A stretch of 35,184 nucleotides of DNA from Coriobacteriia bacterium (GCA_030651905.1 JAUSBS010000018.1:1-35184), one strand, 5' to 3'; positions 24,516 to 33,276 are shown, counted from the first letter of the stretch. Notes: generated by a model not told the origin, from the sequence alone. Numbers and translations are program-made.

Positions 24516-25840
24516 AGTGCGGGCTCCCCATCGCATGCCACGTCGTCCTCGGCCGCGAGTTCGAGGCGCAGGGCCACGGCGTCAGCGTGGGCGTCGAGAC
24601 CCTCGGCTGTCGCGATGGCGATGATCGCCGCGGCATCGACCTCCAGCGCTTCGCGAGAGTACGAGATCACCGAGGAACGCTTCATGAAGTCGTCGACCGA
24701 CAGCGGCCCGGAGAAGCGGGCCGTGCCGCCCGTGGGAAGCACGTGGTTCGGACCGGCGACGTAGTCGCCGACGCTCTCGGGCGTCCAGGGCCCCAGGAAG
24801 ATCGCACCGGCGTTGCGGATCGCGCCGAGCAGCTCGAACGGCTCGGCCATCATCACCTCGAGGTGCTCCGGGGCGACCGCATTGGCCACATCGATGGCAG
24901 CCGCGGCGTCCGCGACGATGATGATGCGACCGTTGTCGGTGAGAGAGCGGCGGATGACGTCGGCCCGCGGGGCGTCGGCGAGCAGCAGTTCGAGCGCCTC
25001 CTCGACTTCGTCCGGCAGCGTCGGATCGTCCGTGACGAGGTAGGTGGCCGCACGCGGATCGTGCTCGGCCTGCGCCATGAGATCGATCGCCACAAAGGCG
25101 GGCTCGGCCGTCGCATCCGCGAGGATGAGTACCTCGCTCGGGCCGGCGAGCATGTCGATGCCCACGTCGCCCATGACGAGCTTCTTCGCCGCGGTCACGT
25201 ATGCGTTGCCGGGACCGACGACCTTGTCGACCCGCGGGATGGTGCGCGTGCCGTACGCCAGCGCGGCCACCGCCTGCGCTCCCCCGACCTTGTAGATCTC
25301 GGAGACGCCCACTTCGGCGGCCGCGGCCAGTGTGTGCGGGTCCACGGAGCCGTCGGCCGCGGGCGGCACGACCATCGCGATCTCCTCGACGCCTGCCACG
25401 AGGGCCGGGATCGCCGTCATGAGCACGCTGGAAGGATACGAAGCGCGTCCGCCGGGCACGTAGATGCCCACGCGGCGCAAGGGCGTGACCTTCTGTCCGA
25501 GGAAGATGCCGCCTTCGCCGGTCGTGAACCAGGACTGCGGGACCTGCCGCTCGTGGAACTCCTCGATCGACGCGGCGGCTGTGGCGATGGCATCCTTGAA
25601 CTCCTCGGAGACCGACGCCACGGCCGCCTCGATCTCAGCGTGGCTGACGCGCAGCTCGGACAGCTCGACCTTGTCGAACTGGGCGGTGTAGTCGCGCAGA
25701 GCCTCGTCACCGCGGGTCCGGACGTCATCGACGATACGGGCGGCCACGGACAGCACCTCCGCGTCGACTCCGCCGGTCCGCGCCAGCATGGCTTCCGTCA
25801 GCGTCTTGCCCCGAGCGAGCTCGATACGTCGCATCATCAT
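24512..25840 (-). CDS. hisD: histidinol dehydrogenase
   Basis: A 442-residue HisD, the zinc enzyme oxidising histidinol to histidine in two NAD+-dependent steps. Signatures are VGIYVPGGRASYPSSVLM, GGAQAVAALAYGT, VDKVVGPGNAYVTAAKK and DMLAGPSEVLILAD, and the C-terminal AGPNHVLPTGGTARFSGPLSV with the substrate/zinc residues. Three ATG codons in a row start the gene. The first, at 25840, overlaps the hisG stop (ATGA) and is chosen; either of the next two would change the protein by one or two residues only. Confidence 0.97.
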   Translation of the reverse strand: MMMRRIELARGKTLTEAMLARTGGVDAEVLSVAARIVDDVRTRGDEALRDYTAQFDKVELSELRVSHAEIEAAVASVSEEFKDAIATAAASIEEFHERQVPQSWFTTGEGGIFLGQKVTPLRRVGIYVPGGRASYPSSVLMTAIPALVAGVEEIAMVVPPAADGSVDPHTLAAAAEVGVSEIYKVGGAQAVAALAYGTRTIPRVDKVVGPGNAYVTAAKKLVMGDVGIDMLAGPSEVLILADATAEPAFVAIDLMAQAEHDPRAATYLVTDDPTLPDEVEEALELLLADAPRADVIRRSLTDNGRIIIVADAAAAIDVANAVAPEHLEVMMAEPFELLGAIRNAGAIFLGPWTPESVGDYVAGPNHVLPTGGTARFSGPLSVDDFMKRSSVISYSREALEVDAAAIIAIATAEGLDAHADAVALRLELAAEDDVACDGEPAL

Positions 25841-26511
25841 GCCTGTCCGCCCCGTCCTTCCATCCGCCGCGCCGCCGCTTCCAGGCGGTCGGCGAGCCCG
25901 AACACCCGCGCTGCGTCGGTCCGTGCCGACACCGGGTTCGCCACGAACCGTGCGGTCGAGGACATGACTTCCTCGACGACGCGCAGACCGTTCTCGGACA
26001 GCGTACGCCCGCTGGCCGTGATGTCCACGATGCGGTCCGCGAGTCCGAGCAGAGGTGCCAGTTCGATGTTGCCGTGGAGCTTCACGACCTCCACCTGGAC
26101 GCCTTGCGCCGCGAAGTGCGCCTCGGTCACGCGGGGGTACTTGGTGGCGACGCGAAGCACGCCGAGGTGCCGGTAACTCTCCTCGATCGTGCGTTCGTTC
26201 CCGATGGACTCGGCCACGATGAACCGGCATCCGCCGAAGGCGAGGTCGACGAGTTCGAGGGTGTCGAGCCCCGCCTCGACGAGCACGTCCGCGCCGCAGA
26301 TCGCGACATCGGCCACCCCATAGGCGACGTATGTCGGGATGTCGGTCGGACGCCCGATGATGAACTGCATGCCGGGCGCCTCAACGACGAGCTGACGACC
26401 GGGATCCGCGAGAGCGCCCACATCGACGCCCGCCTCGGCCAGCAGCGCGAGCGAACCGTCGAAGAGCGAGCCCTTGGGGACCGCCATCCGCAGCGGGGTG
26501 CTCTCACTCAC
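25837..26511 (-). CDS. hisG: ATP phosphoribosyltransferase, short form
   Basis: A 224-residue HisG of the short (HisG-S) type, lacking the C-terminal regulatory ACT-like domain. It joins ATP and PRPP, the first step of histidine synthesis. RMAVPKGSLFDGSL, GRPTDIPTYVAYGVADVAICGADVL and the PRPP-binding loop region ITASGRTLSENGL are visible. Short forms need HisZ for activity and feedback control, and hisZ is the gene immediately upstream. The start is GTG 26511 (GTGA overlap with hisZ) with GGGGAGGTGG upstream; a longer Arg-rich reading to 26580 overlaps hisZ and is rejected. Confidence 0.96.
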   Translation of the reverse strand: MSESTPLRMAVPKGSLFDGSLALLAEAGVDVGALADPGRQLVVEAPGMQFIIGRPTDIPTYVAYGVADVAICGADVLVEAGLDTLELVDLAFGGCRFIVAESIGNERTIEESYRHLGVLRVATKYPRVTEAHFAAQGVQVEVVKLHGNIELAPLLGLADRIVDITASGRTLSENGLRVVEEVMSSTARFVANPVSARTDAARVFGLADRLEAAARRMEGRGGQA

Positions 26512-27725
26512 GATGCCACCTCCCCGGTCTCGCATCCGTCGCCGTCCAGCGCGCTGAGCCCACTCCCGCGTGCGAACCATGCGCGCGCGGCGCCCTCGCG
26601 AGCCGCCTCAGCGGCGATCCCCGACGGGTCGGACACCGCGGCGATCCTCACTCGCAGACCGCGATCACGAAGCGTGGACGCTGCGAGCAGGACCTCGGCG
26701 GTGTCCTCGCCCCCGACGACCGCGTCGAGCCCCGGAAGGTCGACCTCGATCCCCTGCGCCCTCAGCGCGATGTGCACGCGTTCGAGCGTGAGCGCGAAAC
26801 CGGCGGCGGGCATCGGTGAGCCGAACGCGGCAAGAACGTCGTCGTAGCGGCCGCCGCCACCGAGTGGAAGTCCGACGCCGGGTGCGTAGGCCTCGATGAT
26901 CAGCCCGGTATAGTAGTCGAACGAACGCAGGATGCCGAAGTCGACGCGCACCCGCTCGCTCACACCGGTCGCCTCGAGCAGCGCCCACGTACGGGCGAGG
27001 GCCTCGAGCGAACCTTCGCACCCCACGGAGGCCACGGCCTCGCGGCACCGCGCGATGGCGTCGGCGCCTCCACCGATCCGGGGGACCGCGCGCAGGGCCT
27101 GGCCGGCCGCGGGATCGATCTCCGCGAGCCTCGTCAGCCCGTCGAGCCCCACGAGGTCTCCGCGGTGCGCGGCGGCCATGACCTGACCACGCCACTGCGC
27201 GTCTCCGCCGGCCGCGTCGAGCAGCGCCCGCAAGACCTCGACCGTTCCGATCCCGATGGTGAACTCGATGAGCCCGGCCGCCTCGAGCGATTCGACCAGG
27301 ACCGAGACGACCTCGGCGTCCGAGGCAGGACCGTTGACGCCGATGAGCTCGACGCCCGCCTGGGTGAACTGCCGTGCCTCGCCGCGCAGCGAAGCGTGCT
27401 CGCGATAGACGTCGGCCGCGTACCGGATCCGGAAGGGACCCTGCTGGCCGACGAGTCGCGTGGCCACGAGACGCGCGATGGGCAGTGTCATCTCCGGCCG
27501 CAGCGCCAAGAGTGTGCCGTCGAGGTCGAACAATCGGAACGCCGTCCCCTCGAGGGACGCTCCCGCGCCGGCCTCGAGCGTACGGTACTCCTCGACAGCC
27601 GGCGTCTCGACGGGCCCGTATCCCCAGCGATCGAAGACGTCGCCGATCGCGTCCGTCACGGCACGCCGCTCGGCCGCCTCCTGGAACAGGACGTCGCGAA
27701 AACCTCTCGGGGTGACTGGTCTCAT
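26508..27725 (-). CDS. hisZ: ATP phosphoribosyltransferase regulatory subunit HisZ
   Basis: A 405-residue paralogue of histidyl-tRNA synthetase that lacks the anticodon-binding function. It binds short HisG and provides histidine feedback control. The class II synthetase core is clear: the motif 2 region RIRYAADVYREHASLRGEARQFTQAG is too long to be chance, and the motif 3 region FDYYTGLIIEAYAPG plus LPLGGGGRYDDVLAAFG follows. It is first in the his operon. ATG 27725 (MRPVTPRGFRD) has AGGTGG eight nt upstream; a GTG three codons earlier is possible. The identity over HisS is supported by the direct linkage to hisG and the shortened C-terminus. Confidence 0.94.
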   Translation of the reverse strand: MRPVTPRGFRDVLFQEAAERRAVTDAIGDVFDRWGYGPVETPAVEEYRTLEAGAGASLEGTAFRLFDLDGTLLALRPEMTLPIARLVATRLVGQQGPFRIRYAADVYREHASLRGEARQFTQAGVELIGVNGPASDAEVVSVLVESLEAAGLIEFTIGIGTVEVLRALLDAAGGDAQWRGQVMAAAHRGDLVGLDGLTRLAEIDPAAGQALRAVPRIGGGADAIARCREAVASVGCEGSLEALARTWALLEATGVSERVRVDFGILRSFDYYTGLIIEAYAPGVGLPLGGGGRYDDVLAAFGSPMPAAGFALTLERVHIALRAQGIEVDLPGLDAVVGGEDTAEVLLAASTLRDRGLRVRIAAVSDPSGIAAEAAREGAARAWFARGSGLSALDGDGCETGEVAS

Positions 27726-27746
27726 GGCTCCCACCTGCTAGTCTTT

Positions 27747-27762
27747 AGCACAGTAGAGTGCT
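27747..27762. promoter_or_regulatory. inverted repeat in the his operon leader, candidate operator
   Basis: AGCAC-n6-GTGCT lies between the predicted -10 element and hisZ. A second dyad, GCTA-n5-TAGC, follows at about 27738-27750, and GTGG-n7-CCAC overlaps the -10 at about 27766-27780. Short dyads this close to a promoter suggest repressor binding. The YerC/TrpR-family protein encoded 3.6 kb away is an obvious candidate, but this is inference. Confidence 0.38.
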
Positions 27763-27770
27763 GTTGTGGC

Positions 27771-27799
27771 AAAGTACCACGGACCGTCGAGCCACGCAA
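27771..27799 (-). promoter_or_regulatory. promoter of the histidine operon
   Basis: On the minus strand TTGCGT (27794-27799) and TACTTT (27771-27776) are separated by exactly 17 nt. The predicted start is near 27764, giving a leader of about 39 nt before the hisZ ATG. There is no room for a T-box or an attenuator, so control is more likely by a protein repressor. The 107-nt gap to dnaE contains no U-tailed terminator. Confidence 0.58.
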
Positions 27800-27832
27800 C
27801 CCCCGTCGACGCGACCTCGCGGCGCGCTACCC

Positions 27833-30800
27833 CTACAGCTCTTTGATCGCGTCGTGGCCGAGCAGTTCGCGCAGCTCGGCGTGCAGTCGCGAAGCTGTCT
27901 TGTCGACCCGGTACGTGTCCGGCAGGCGCAGGACCTTGCGATTGCCGTTGCCGTTGACCTCGACCTGGACCGAGTCAGGTCCGGGGTGGCGCGACAGCGT
28001 CTCCTTGAAACGCGCGAGTACCGTCTCATCGGAGAGCGCGTGTCCCGCGACGACCATGAGCACGCCCGGAGCCCGGTTGAACGAGCCGTCGCCGTCGAGC
28101 AGCTGGACCTCGATAGTGGTGAGCTTCGTCCCCCGGTCCGAGGCCTCGACCTTCGCGCGGATCCGCACGATCGCGTCCTCCGTGAACAGGGACTCGTACT
28201 TCTGGTACACGTTGCCGAACAGCGCCCCGCTCATGAACCCGTCGAGGTCCTCGAGCGTGTAGTCGATCATGACCTTGCCCTTCTTGGTCACGACCCGATC
28301 AGCCTTCGTCAGGATGCCCGCGAACCACCCGGTGGTCCCGTCGGTGAACACCTCGGCGTCACCGAGGGACAGCGTTCGTGCGCCCTCGACGACTGCGGCG
28401 ATCTCGCGCAGAGGGTGGTCCGAGACGTAGATGCCGAGGAGCTCCTTCTCGAACGCCAGCTTCATGGCCTTGTCCCACTCGTCGTCGTTGGACGGGGGGG
28501 CCGCGTGGCTGAACGCACTGTCGGCAGCCGCGTCGTCGAACAGGCCGATCTGGCCGGCGTCACGGTCCCGCTGGCGCTTGATGGCCGAGTCGACCGCGTC
28601 GTCGATCATCGACATCAGGTGCTTGCGCGTGTACCCCGTGGAGTCGAAGGCCCCGGCCTTCACGAGTGACTCGACCGTGCGCTTGTTGAGCGCCTTCGCA
28701 TCCACGCGCAGACAGAAGTCCGTGAGCGAGGTGAAAGGCCCGCTCTCGCGGCGCTCGGCCACGATGGCGGCCACCACGCCCTCGCCGACGTTGCGGACGC
28801 CGGCCAGGCCGAAGCGGATGCCCTCCTCCACTGCGGTGAAGTCAGCACCCGACGAGTTGACGTCCGGTGGCAGGACCGGGATACCGCTGCGCTTGCACGC
28901 ACCGACGTACTTGACGATGCTCTCGGTCTTGCCCGAGTAGCTCGACAGCACCGCGGCCATATACTCGCGCGGGTAGTGCGCCTTGAGATACGCGGTCTGA
29001 TAGGCGATGAGCCCGTACGCGGCGGAGTGACTCTTGTTGAACCCGTACCCCGCGAACTTCTCGATGTCGTCGTAGACCTGTCCGGCCAGCCTGCGGTCGT
29101 AGCCGATCGCCACGGCGCCTTCCACGAAGTCCTCGCGCCATTTCGCCATCTCCGCGGGGTCCTTCTTGCCCATGGCCTTGCGGAGCTTGTCCGCCTTGGC
29201 TGCGGGAAAGCCGGCCATGTCCATGGAGATGCGCATGACCTGTTCCTGGTAGACCATCGTGCCGTGCGTCTCTTCCAGGATGTGCTTGATGCGCTCGTCG
29301 TAGTAGACGACCTTCTGGCGGCCGTGCTTGCGCTCGACGAAGTCCTTGACCATGCCGGACTGGAGCGGTCCGGGGCGATAGAGCGCCACCAGAACGGCCA
29401 CGTCCGAGAACTGCGTGGGCTTCAGGTCCTTGAGCAGCTGGCGCATGCCGCCGGACTCGACTTGGAAGACGCCGTCGACGTCGCCTCGGCGCAGGAGCTC
29501 GTAGGTCCGCTTGTCGTCCATCGGGATCGTCTCGATGTCGATCTCGACGCCGTGCGCTTCCTTGATGGCCGCCAGCGCCTTGGCGATGACGGTCAGCGTG
29601 CGAAGGCCGAGGAAGTCCATCTTGAGCAAGCCGAGTGCGGCGACGAGCTTGCCTTCGTACTGGGTGACGACGGACTCGCCCTTGGTATCGCGCTTGATCG
29701 GCATGTGGAAGTGCAGCGGGTCGCGGCAGATGACCACGCCGGCCGCATGCACCCCCTCGCCTCGCACGAAGCCTTCCAGCGCCAGCGCCGCGTCGATGAT
29801 CCGCTTCGTGTCCACGTCGGCGTTGTACGCGGTCTTCAGCTCGGGGTTCGCCTTGAGGGAGCCGTCGATCGTGGCCTCCGGGCCCTCCTGGATCATCTTG
29901 GCGATCTTGTCGGGCACGCCGAAGGGGTAGCCGAGGATCCGGCCTGCGTCACGGACGGCCGCGCGCGCCTTCATGGTGGAGAAGGTGATGACCTGCGCGA
30001 CCTTGTCCTCGCCGTACTTCTTGCGCACGTATTCGATGACCTCGCCCCGGCGCTCGTCATCGAAGTCGATGTCGATGTCGGGCATCTCGGTACGCTCCGG
30101 GTTGAGAAAGCGCTCGAACAGCAGACCGTGCTCGAGGGGATCGAGCGCGGTGATGCGCAGGGCGTAGGAGATGATCGAGCCGGCTGCGCTACCCCGGCCC
30201 GGCCCGACGCCGATGCCGGCCTCCCTCGCCCATGCGATGAAGTCCTGCACTACAAGGAAGTAGCCGGCGAAACCCTTGTCGCGGATCACGCCGAGCTCGT
30301 AGTAGAGACGCTCCAGCGGCTCTTGCGGGATCGGGTCGCCGTAGCGCTCGCGCATGCCGGCGAGGCACTGCTCCTCGAGGAACGCGTCGAGCGCTTCGTG
30401 CTCATCCATCCCGGCGAACCGCTCGGGCACGTCGAAGACCGGGAGCAGGATCTTGCCGAACTCGAGCTCGACCTCGCAGCGCTCGGCCAGCGCGCCGGTG
30501 TTGCTGATGGCCTCCGGGTAGTCGGAGAGCGCCTCGGTCATCTCCTCGACGGTCCGCATATAGAACTGATCGGAGGAGAACCGCATGCGGGACGTCTCAT
30601 CGAGCGTCTTGCCGGTCTGGATGCACAGGAGCATGTCCTGCGTCTTGGCGTCCTCGGCGCGGACGTAGTGGATGTCGTTCGTGCCCACGAGCGGCAACCC
30701 GACTTCGCGGGCGAGCGAGGCCAGCTCCGCGTTGAGCTGGTACTGGGTGATGCCGTTGTCGGCCACGATCCCCTGCTGCTGGAGCTCGACGTAGAAGTTG

Positions 30801-31300
30801 TCCGGCCCGAAGATCTCCGAGTAGCGCTCCGCCCAGATACGGGCCTGGTCCGCTTCACCGTTCTCGATGGACTTGCTCAGGATGCCGGACATGCACGCGC
30901 TGGTGCCGATGAGCCCCTTCGAGTAGTGCCGAAGCAGCTCCTCGTCGACCTGCGGGCGGTAGTGGAAGCCCGAGACCCAGGCGTCCGAGACGATGGCCAT
31001 TAGGTTGCGGTAGCCCTCGTCGTTGCGGGCGAGCAACAGCAGGTGATAGAGGTTCGGCTTGCCGCCCCGGTCGAAGCGCGAGCGCTTCGTGAAGTAGACC
31101 TCGCAGCCGAGCACCGGCTTGATCCCGGCCTTGCGCGCGACCTTGAAGAAGTCGACGGCGCCGTACATGGCGCCATGGTCGGTGAGCGCCAGAGCGGGCA
31201 TCCCGAGCTCGACCGCGCGCCCGACCAGTCCGCTGACGCTCGCAGCGCCGTCGAGTAGCGAGTACTCGGAGTGTGTGTGGAGGTGAACGAACTGGGCCAT
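27833..31300 (-). CDS. dnaE: DNA polymerase III subunit alpha (DnaE)
   Basis: A 1155-residue replicative polymerase alpha subunit of the DnaE1 type. The N-terminal PHP domain opens FVHLHTHSEYSLLDGA, with ALTDHGAMYGAV following, and keeps its histidine-rich metal motif. The palm has GPGRGSAAGSIISYAL and the catalytic aspartates D408 and D410 in PDIDIDF (407-413). The fingers/tandem HhH region (LEGFVRGEGVHAAGVVI, FNKSHSAAYGLIAY) and a C-terminal OB-fold (WFAGILTKADRVVTKKGKVMIDYTLEDLDG) are in order. No intein and no exonuclease insertion. ATG 31300 starts the canonical MAQFVHLHTH; the upstream 30 codons overlap the YerC-like gene. It begins 10 nt after that gene's stop, so the two are co-transcribed. 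Confidence 0.98.
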   Translation of the reverse strand: MAQFVHLHTHSEYSLLDGAASVSGLVGRAVELGMPALALTDHGAMYGAVDFFKVARKAGIKPVLGCEVYFTKRSRFDRGGKPNLYHLLLLARNDEGYRNLMAIVSDAWVSGFHYRPQVDEELLRHYSKGLIGTSACMSGILSKSIENGEADQARIWAERYSEIFGPDNFYVELQQQGIVADNGITQYQLNAELASLAREVGLPLVGTNDIHYVRAEDAKTQDMLLCIQTGKTLDETSRMRFSSDQFYMRTVEEMTEALSDYPEAISNTGALAERCEVELEFGKILLPVFDVPERFAGMDEHEALDAFLEEQCLAGMRERYGDPIPQEPLERLYYELGVIRDKGFAGYFLVVQDFIAWAREAGIGVGPGRGSAAGSIISYALRITALDPLEHGLLFERFLNPERTEMPDIDIDFDDERRGEVIEYVRKKYGEDKVAQVITFSTMKARAAVRDAGRILGYPFGVPDKIAKMIQEGPEATIDGSLKANPELKTAYNADVDTKRIIDAALALEGFVRGEGVHAAGVVICRDPLHFHMPIKRDTKGESVVTQYEGKLVAALGLLKMDFLGLRTLTVIAKALAAIKEAHGVEIDIETIPMDDKRTYELLRRGDVDGVFQVESGGMRQLLKDLKPTQFSDVAVLVALYRPGPLQSGMVKDFVERKHGRQKVVYYDERIKHILEETHGTMVYQEQVMRISMDMAGFPAAKADKLRKAMGKKDPAEMAKWREDFVEGAVAIGYDRRLAGQVYDDIEKFAGYGFNKSHSAAYGLIAYQTAYLKAHYPREYMAAVLSSYSGKTESIVKYVGACKRSGIPVLPPDVNSSGADFTAVEEGIRFGLAGVRNVGEGVVAAIVAERRESGPFTSLTDFCLRVDAKALNKRTVESLVKAGAFDSTGYTRKHLMSMIDDAVDSAIKRQRDRDAGQIGLFDDAAADSAFSHAAPPSNDDEWDKAMKLAFEKELLGIYVSDHPLREIAAVVEGARTLSLGDAEVFTDGTTGWFAGILTKADRVVTKKGKVMIDYTLEDLDGFMSGALFGNVYQKYESLFTEDAIVRIRAKVEASDRGTKLTTIEVQLLDGDGSFNRAPGVLMVVAGHALSDETVLARFKETLSRHPGPDSVQVEVNGNGNRKVLRLPDTYRVDKTASRLHAELRELLGHDAIKEL

Positions 31301-31310
31301 GGCGCTTTCG

Positions 31311-31634
31311 CTACTCGCCCGGCCTCTCGTCGTCGAGGCCGCCGGAGGCTTTCGTGGCATCGAGCACCACGCGGTAGCCGTCGGCGCCATAGTTGAGGGA
31401 ACGGCTCACGCGACTGATCGTCGTGGACGAGGCGCCGGTCACTTCGCTGATGCGGTCGTAGTGCTCCCCGGCATCGAGCATGCGCGCGACGGCGAGACGC
31501 TGGGCCAGGTCGTGGAGCTCACGGACGGTGGCGACGTCGAGGAGGAACGCGTAGAGATCGTCCGTCGTCTCAAGCGCCAGAAACGCCTCCAGGAGGCGTT
31601 CGACGTCGGGCGTTCGCAGCTTGTCGGCACTCAT
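31311..31634 (-). CDS. YerC/TrpR-family transcriptional regulator
   Basis: A 107-residue all-helical protein of the TrpR superfamily, YerC/YecD branch. The opening LRTPDVERLLEAFLALETTDDLYAFLLDVATVRELHDLAQRLAVARML is the family hallmark. The helix-turn-helix follows in YDRISEVTGASSTTISRVSRSLNYG (about 59-83). To my knowledge, YerC-type proteins have been proposed from comparative genomics as histidine-responsive repressors of his genes in Gram-positive bacteria. That would fit the his operon starting just beyond dnaE, though no experiment here shows it. ATG 31634 is preferred over the long upstream frame, which is Arg/Pro-rich and overlaps the divergent MFS gene. GGGAAG lies upstream. It precedes dnaE by 10 nt. 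Confidence 0.93.
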   Translation of the reverse strand: MSADKLRTPDVERLLEAFLALETTDDLYAFLLDVATVRELHDLAQRLAVARMLDAGEHYDRISEVTGASSTTISRVSRSLNYGADGYRVVLDATKASGGLDDERPGE

Positions 31635-31688
31635 CGTATGAAGGCTTCCCGGCTCTCGCAAGCGGATGCGCTCGTGCGCAAGATGATG

Positions 31689-31709
31689 TGCCGATGGTAG
31701 CACTCGGCA
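31689..31709. promoter_or_regulatory. inverted repeat in the yerC-MFS divergent region
   Basis: TGCCGA-n9-TCGGCA lies in the 193-nt region between the two divergent genes, immediately before a TATGAT hexamer on the plus strand. The spacer contains TAGCAC, which also occurs in the his operon leader dyad. It could be an operator for the YerC-like protein, but a chance dyad in GC-rich DNA is possible. Confidence 0.3.
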
Positions 31710-31787
31710 ACCGTATGATGGGGTCGTGTCGCCGAGCGGAACGGGGGGCGCGACAGGCGGGCGGGCAGACACGTCGGCCGCCACGGG

Positions 31788-31793
31788 TACAAT
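31788..31793 (+). promoter_or_regulatory. candidate -10 element for the MFS gene
   Basis: TACAAT (five of six matches to TATAAT) lies 35 nt before the chosen ATG 31828. RNA starting near 31800 would carry the GGAAGAG ribosome site at about 31818-31824. The -35 region is poor. A second -10-like hexamer, TATGAT at 31714-31719, would start RNA exactly at an in-frame GTG (31726), giving a leaderless alternative. Confidence 0.4.
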
Positions 31794-31827
31794 CCTCACG
31801 ACCGACGCGACCGACACGGAAGAGCGC

Positions 31828-33276
31828 ATGCCCGACGATCCCCGCCCACCAGACGACATCGACGAGAAAACCGAGCCTCACAGCGTCGCGGGGCTCGAAG
31901 CCGACGTCGAGGGGCCGACTCAGGCGATCGTGCGCAGAGGCGGGACGTTCGCGGCGTTCCGCCACCGCGACTACTCCCTTTTCTGGAGCGGTGCGCTCGT
32001 CTCCAACGTCGGCTCGTGGATGCAGATGTTCGCGCTGAGCGTCGTGGTCTACGCGCTACGGCACTCGGAGTCGGACCTCGGGATCATCAACGGACTGTCG
32101 AACCTGCCGGTCCTCTTCCTCGCCATCCCGGCGGGTCTGCTGGCCGACCGGGTCAACCGCCGGACACTGCTGATCTGGTCGCAGGTCGGCCTCGGCATCC
32201 AGGCCCTCGTGCTCGGCTGGCTCTATGCCAGCGGGAACCTCTCAGCGTCGCGGCCGGTGCTGTCACTCGCGATCATCTCCGCGCTCGGACTTCTGGCGGG
32301 CCTGCTCTCGGCGCTCACGTTCCCCGCATGGCAGTCGATGGTGCCCGACCTCGTCCCCCGAGACGTACTCCTCAACGGCATCGCGCTCAACGCCGCCCAG
32401 TTCCAAAGCGCCCGCCTCCTGGGTCCGCTCGCCGCCGCGGGAGTCCTGCTGATCGGCCTCGGGATGGCGGACATCTTCTACATCAACGCGGCGAGCTTCA
32501 TCTTCGTCATCGCTGCACTCGCGGTCATCCGTACGCGCCGTGTGACGCCGGAGCGCGCGGACCGGCCGCGCACGCGCGAGGGCGCGTGGCGTACGCTGAC
32601 GGCCGGTCTGGCCTACGCGCGCGAGAACCGTAACGTCGGCATGCTCATCATCTCGGTCGCCATGATGACGGTGTTCGGGATGCCGTACATGATGCTGTTG
32701 CCCGCCCTCGTGGATAAGGCGTTGATACCTGCCGCCATCATCGGCACCGCGCGCGACCCGCTCGTCAAGGCATGGACGAGCTACGTGATGTCGGCGAACG
32801 GGCTGGGGGCCCTTGCCGGAGCGCTCATCGTGGCGAGCCTGCCTCGCGGGATCCGGCGCGGACCACTCGTGCGCTACACACTCATGGCGATGGCGGTCCT
32901 GCTCGTGGCGTTCGCGCTCTCGCGCACGCTGTGGCTGACGGTGGTCATCTCCACGCTCACCGGTGCGGCGTTCCTGACCTCGACGTCGCTCATGAACACG
33001 TCGATCCAGGCGTGTGTCCCGCACGATCTGCGGGGCCGGGTCATGGCGCTGTTCGTCATGGCGTTCATGGGGCTCATGCCCGTGTCATCGCTCGTCTTCG
33101 GACCGCTCGGGTCTGTGATCGGACCGATGAACGCTGTGATCGTAGGTGCGGTGGTGCTCGCGGGGTACTCGCTGTTCCTCATCGCCAGACCGCGACTGCT
33201 CTCCGGCGACGGCGGGTGCGTGGATGGGGCGGGAGCCGACGGGCCTTCGGCAGGGGCGGCTACACCACGCGGTTGA
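31828..33276 (+). CDS. MFS transporter (DHA3 / MFS_3-like)
   Basis: A 482-residue major facilitator with about 12 transmembrane helices. After an acidic, Pro-rich cytoplasmic N-terminus comes FAAFRHRDYSLFWSGALVSNVGSWMQ, the start of the MFS_3/'transmembrane secretion effector' group. The first-loop motif is GLLADRVNRRTLL (motif A, G-x-x-x-D-R-x-x-R-R). A long loop between helices (RVTPERADRPRTREGAW) lies midway. The group contains many drug and siderophore exporters, but the substrate cannot be read. ATG 31828 with GGAAGAG is chosen; GTG 31726, 34 codons upstream in frame, is a real alternative. The gene is convergent with the FAH-family gene, and their 3' ends overlap by 17 nt. It is the only plus-strand gene besides the receiver. 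Confidence 0.93.
   Translation: MPDDPRPPDDIDEKTEPHSVAGLEADVEGPTQAIVRRGGTFAAFRHRDYSLFWSGALVSNVGSWMQMFALSVVVYALRHSESDLGIINGLSNLPVLFLAIPAGLLADRVNRRTLLIWSQVGLGIQALVLGWLYASGNLSASRPVLSLAIISALGLLAGLLSALTFPAWQSMVPDLVPRDVLLNGIALNAAQFQSARLLGPLAAAGVLLIGLGMADIFYINAASFIFVIAALAVIRTRRVTPERADRPRTREGAWRTLTAGLAYARENRNVGMLIISVAMMTVFGMPYMMLLPALVDKALIPAAIIGTARDPLVKAWTSYVMSANGLGALAGALIVASLPRGIRRGPLVRYTLMAMAVLLVAFALSRTLWLTVVISTLTGAAFLTSTSLMNTSIQACVPHDLRGRVMALFVMAFMGLMPVSSLVFGPLGSVIGPMNAVIVGAVVLAGYSLFLIARPRLLSGDGGCVDGAGADGPSAGAATPRG

Noticed and set aside
28976-31003. 675-codon open frame on the plus strand
   Set aside because: Antisense to dnaE, composed mainly of D/V/L/H/R repeats typical of a reversed GC-rich gene, no recognisable motif.
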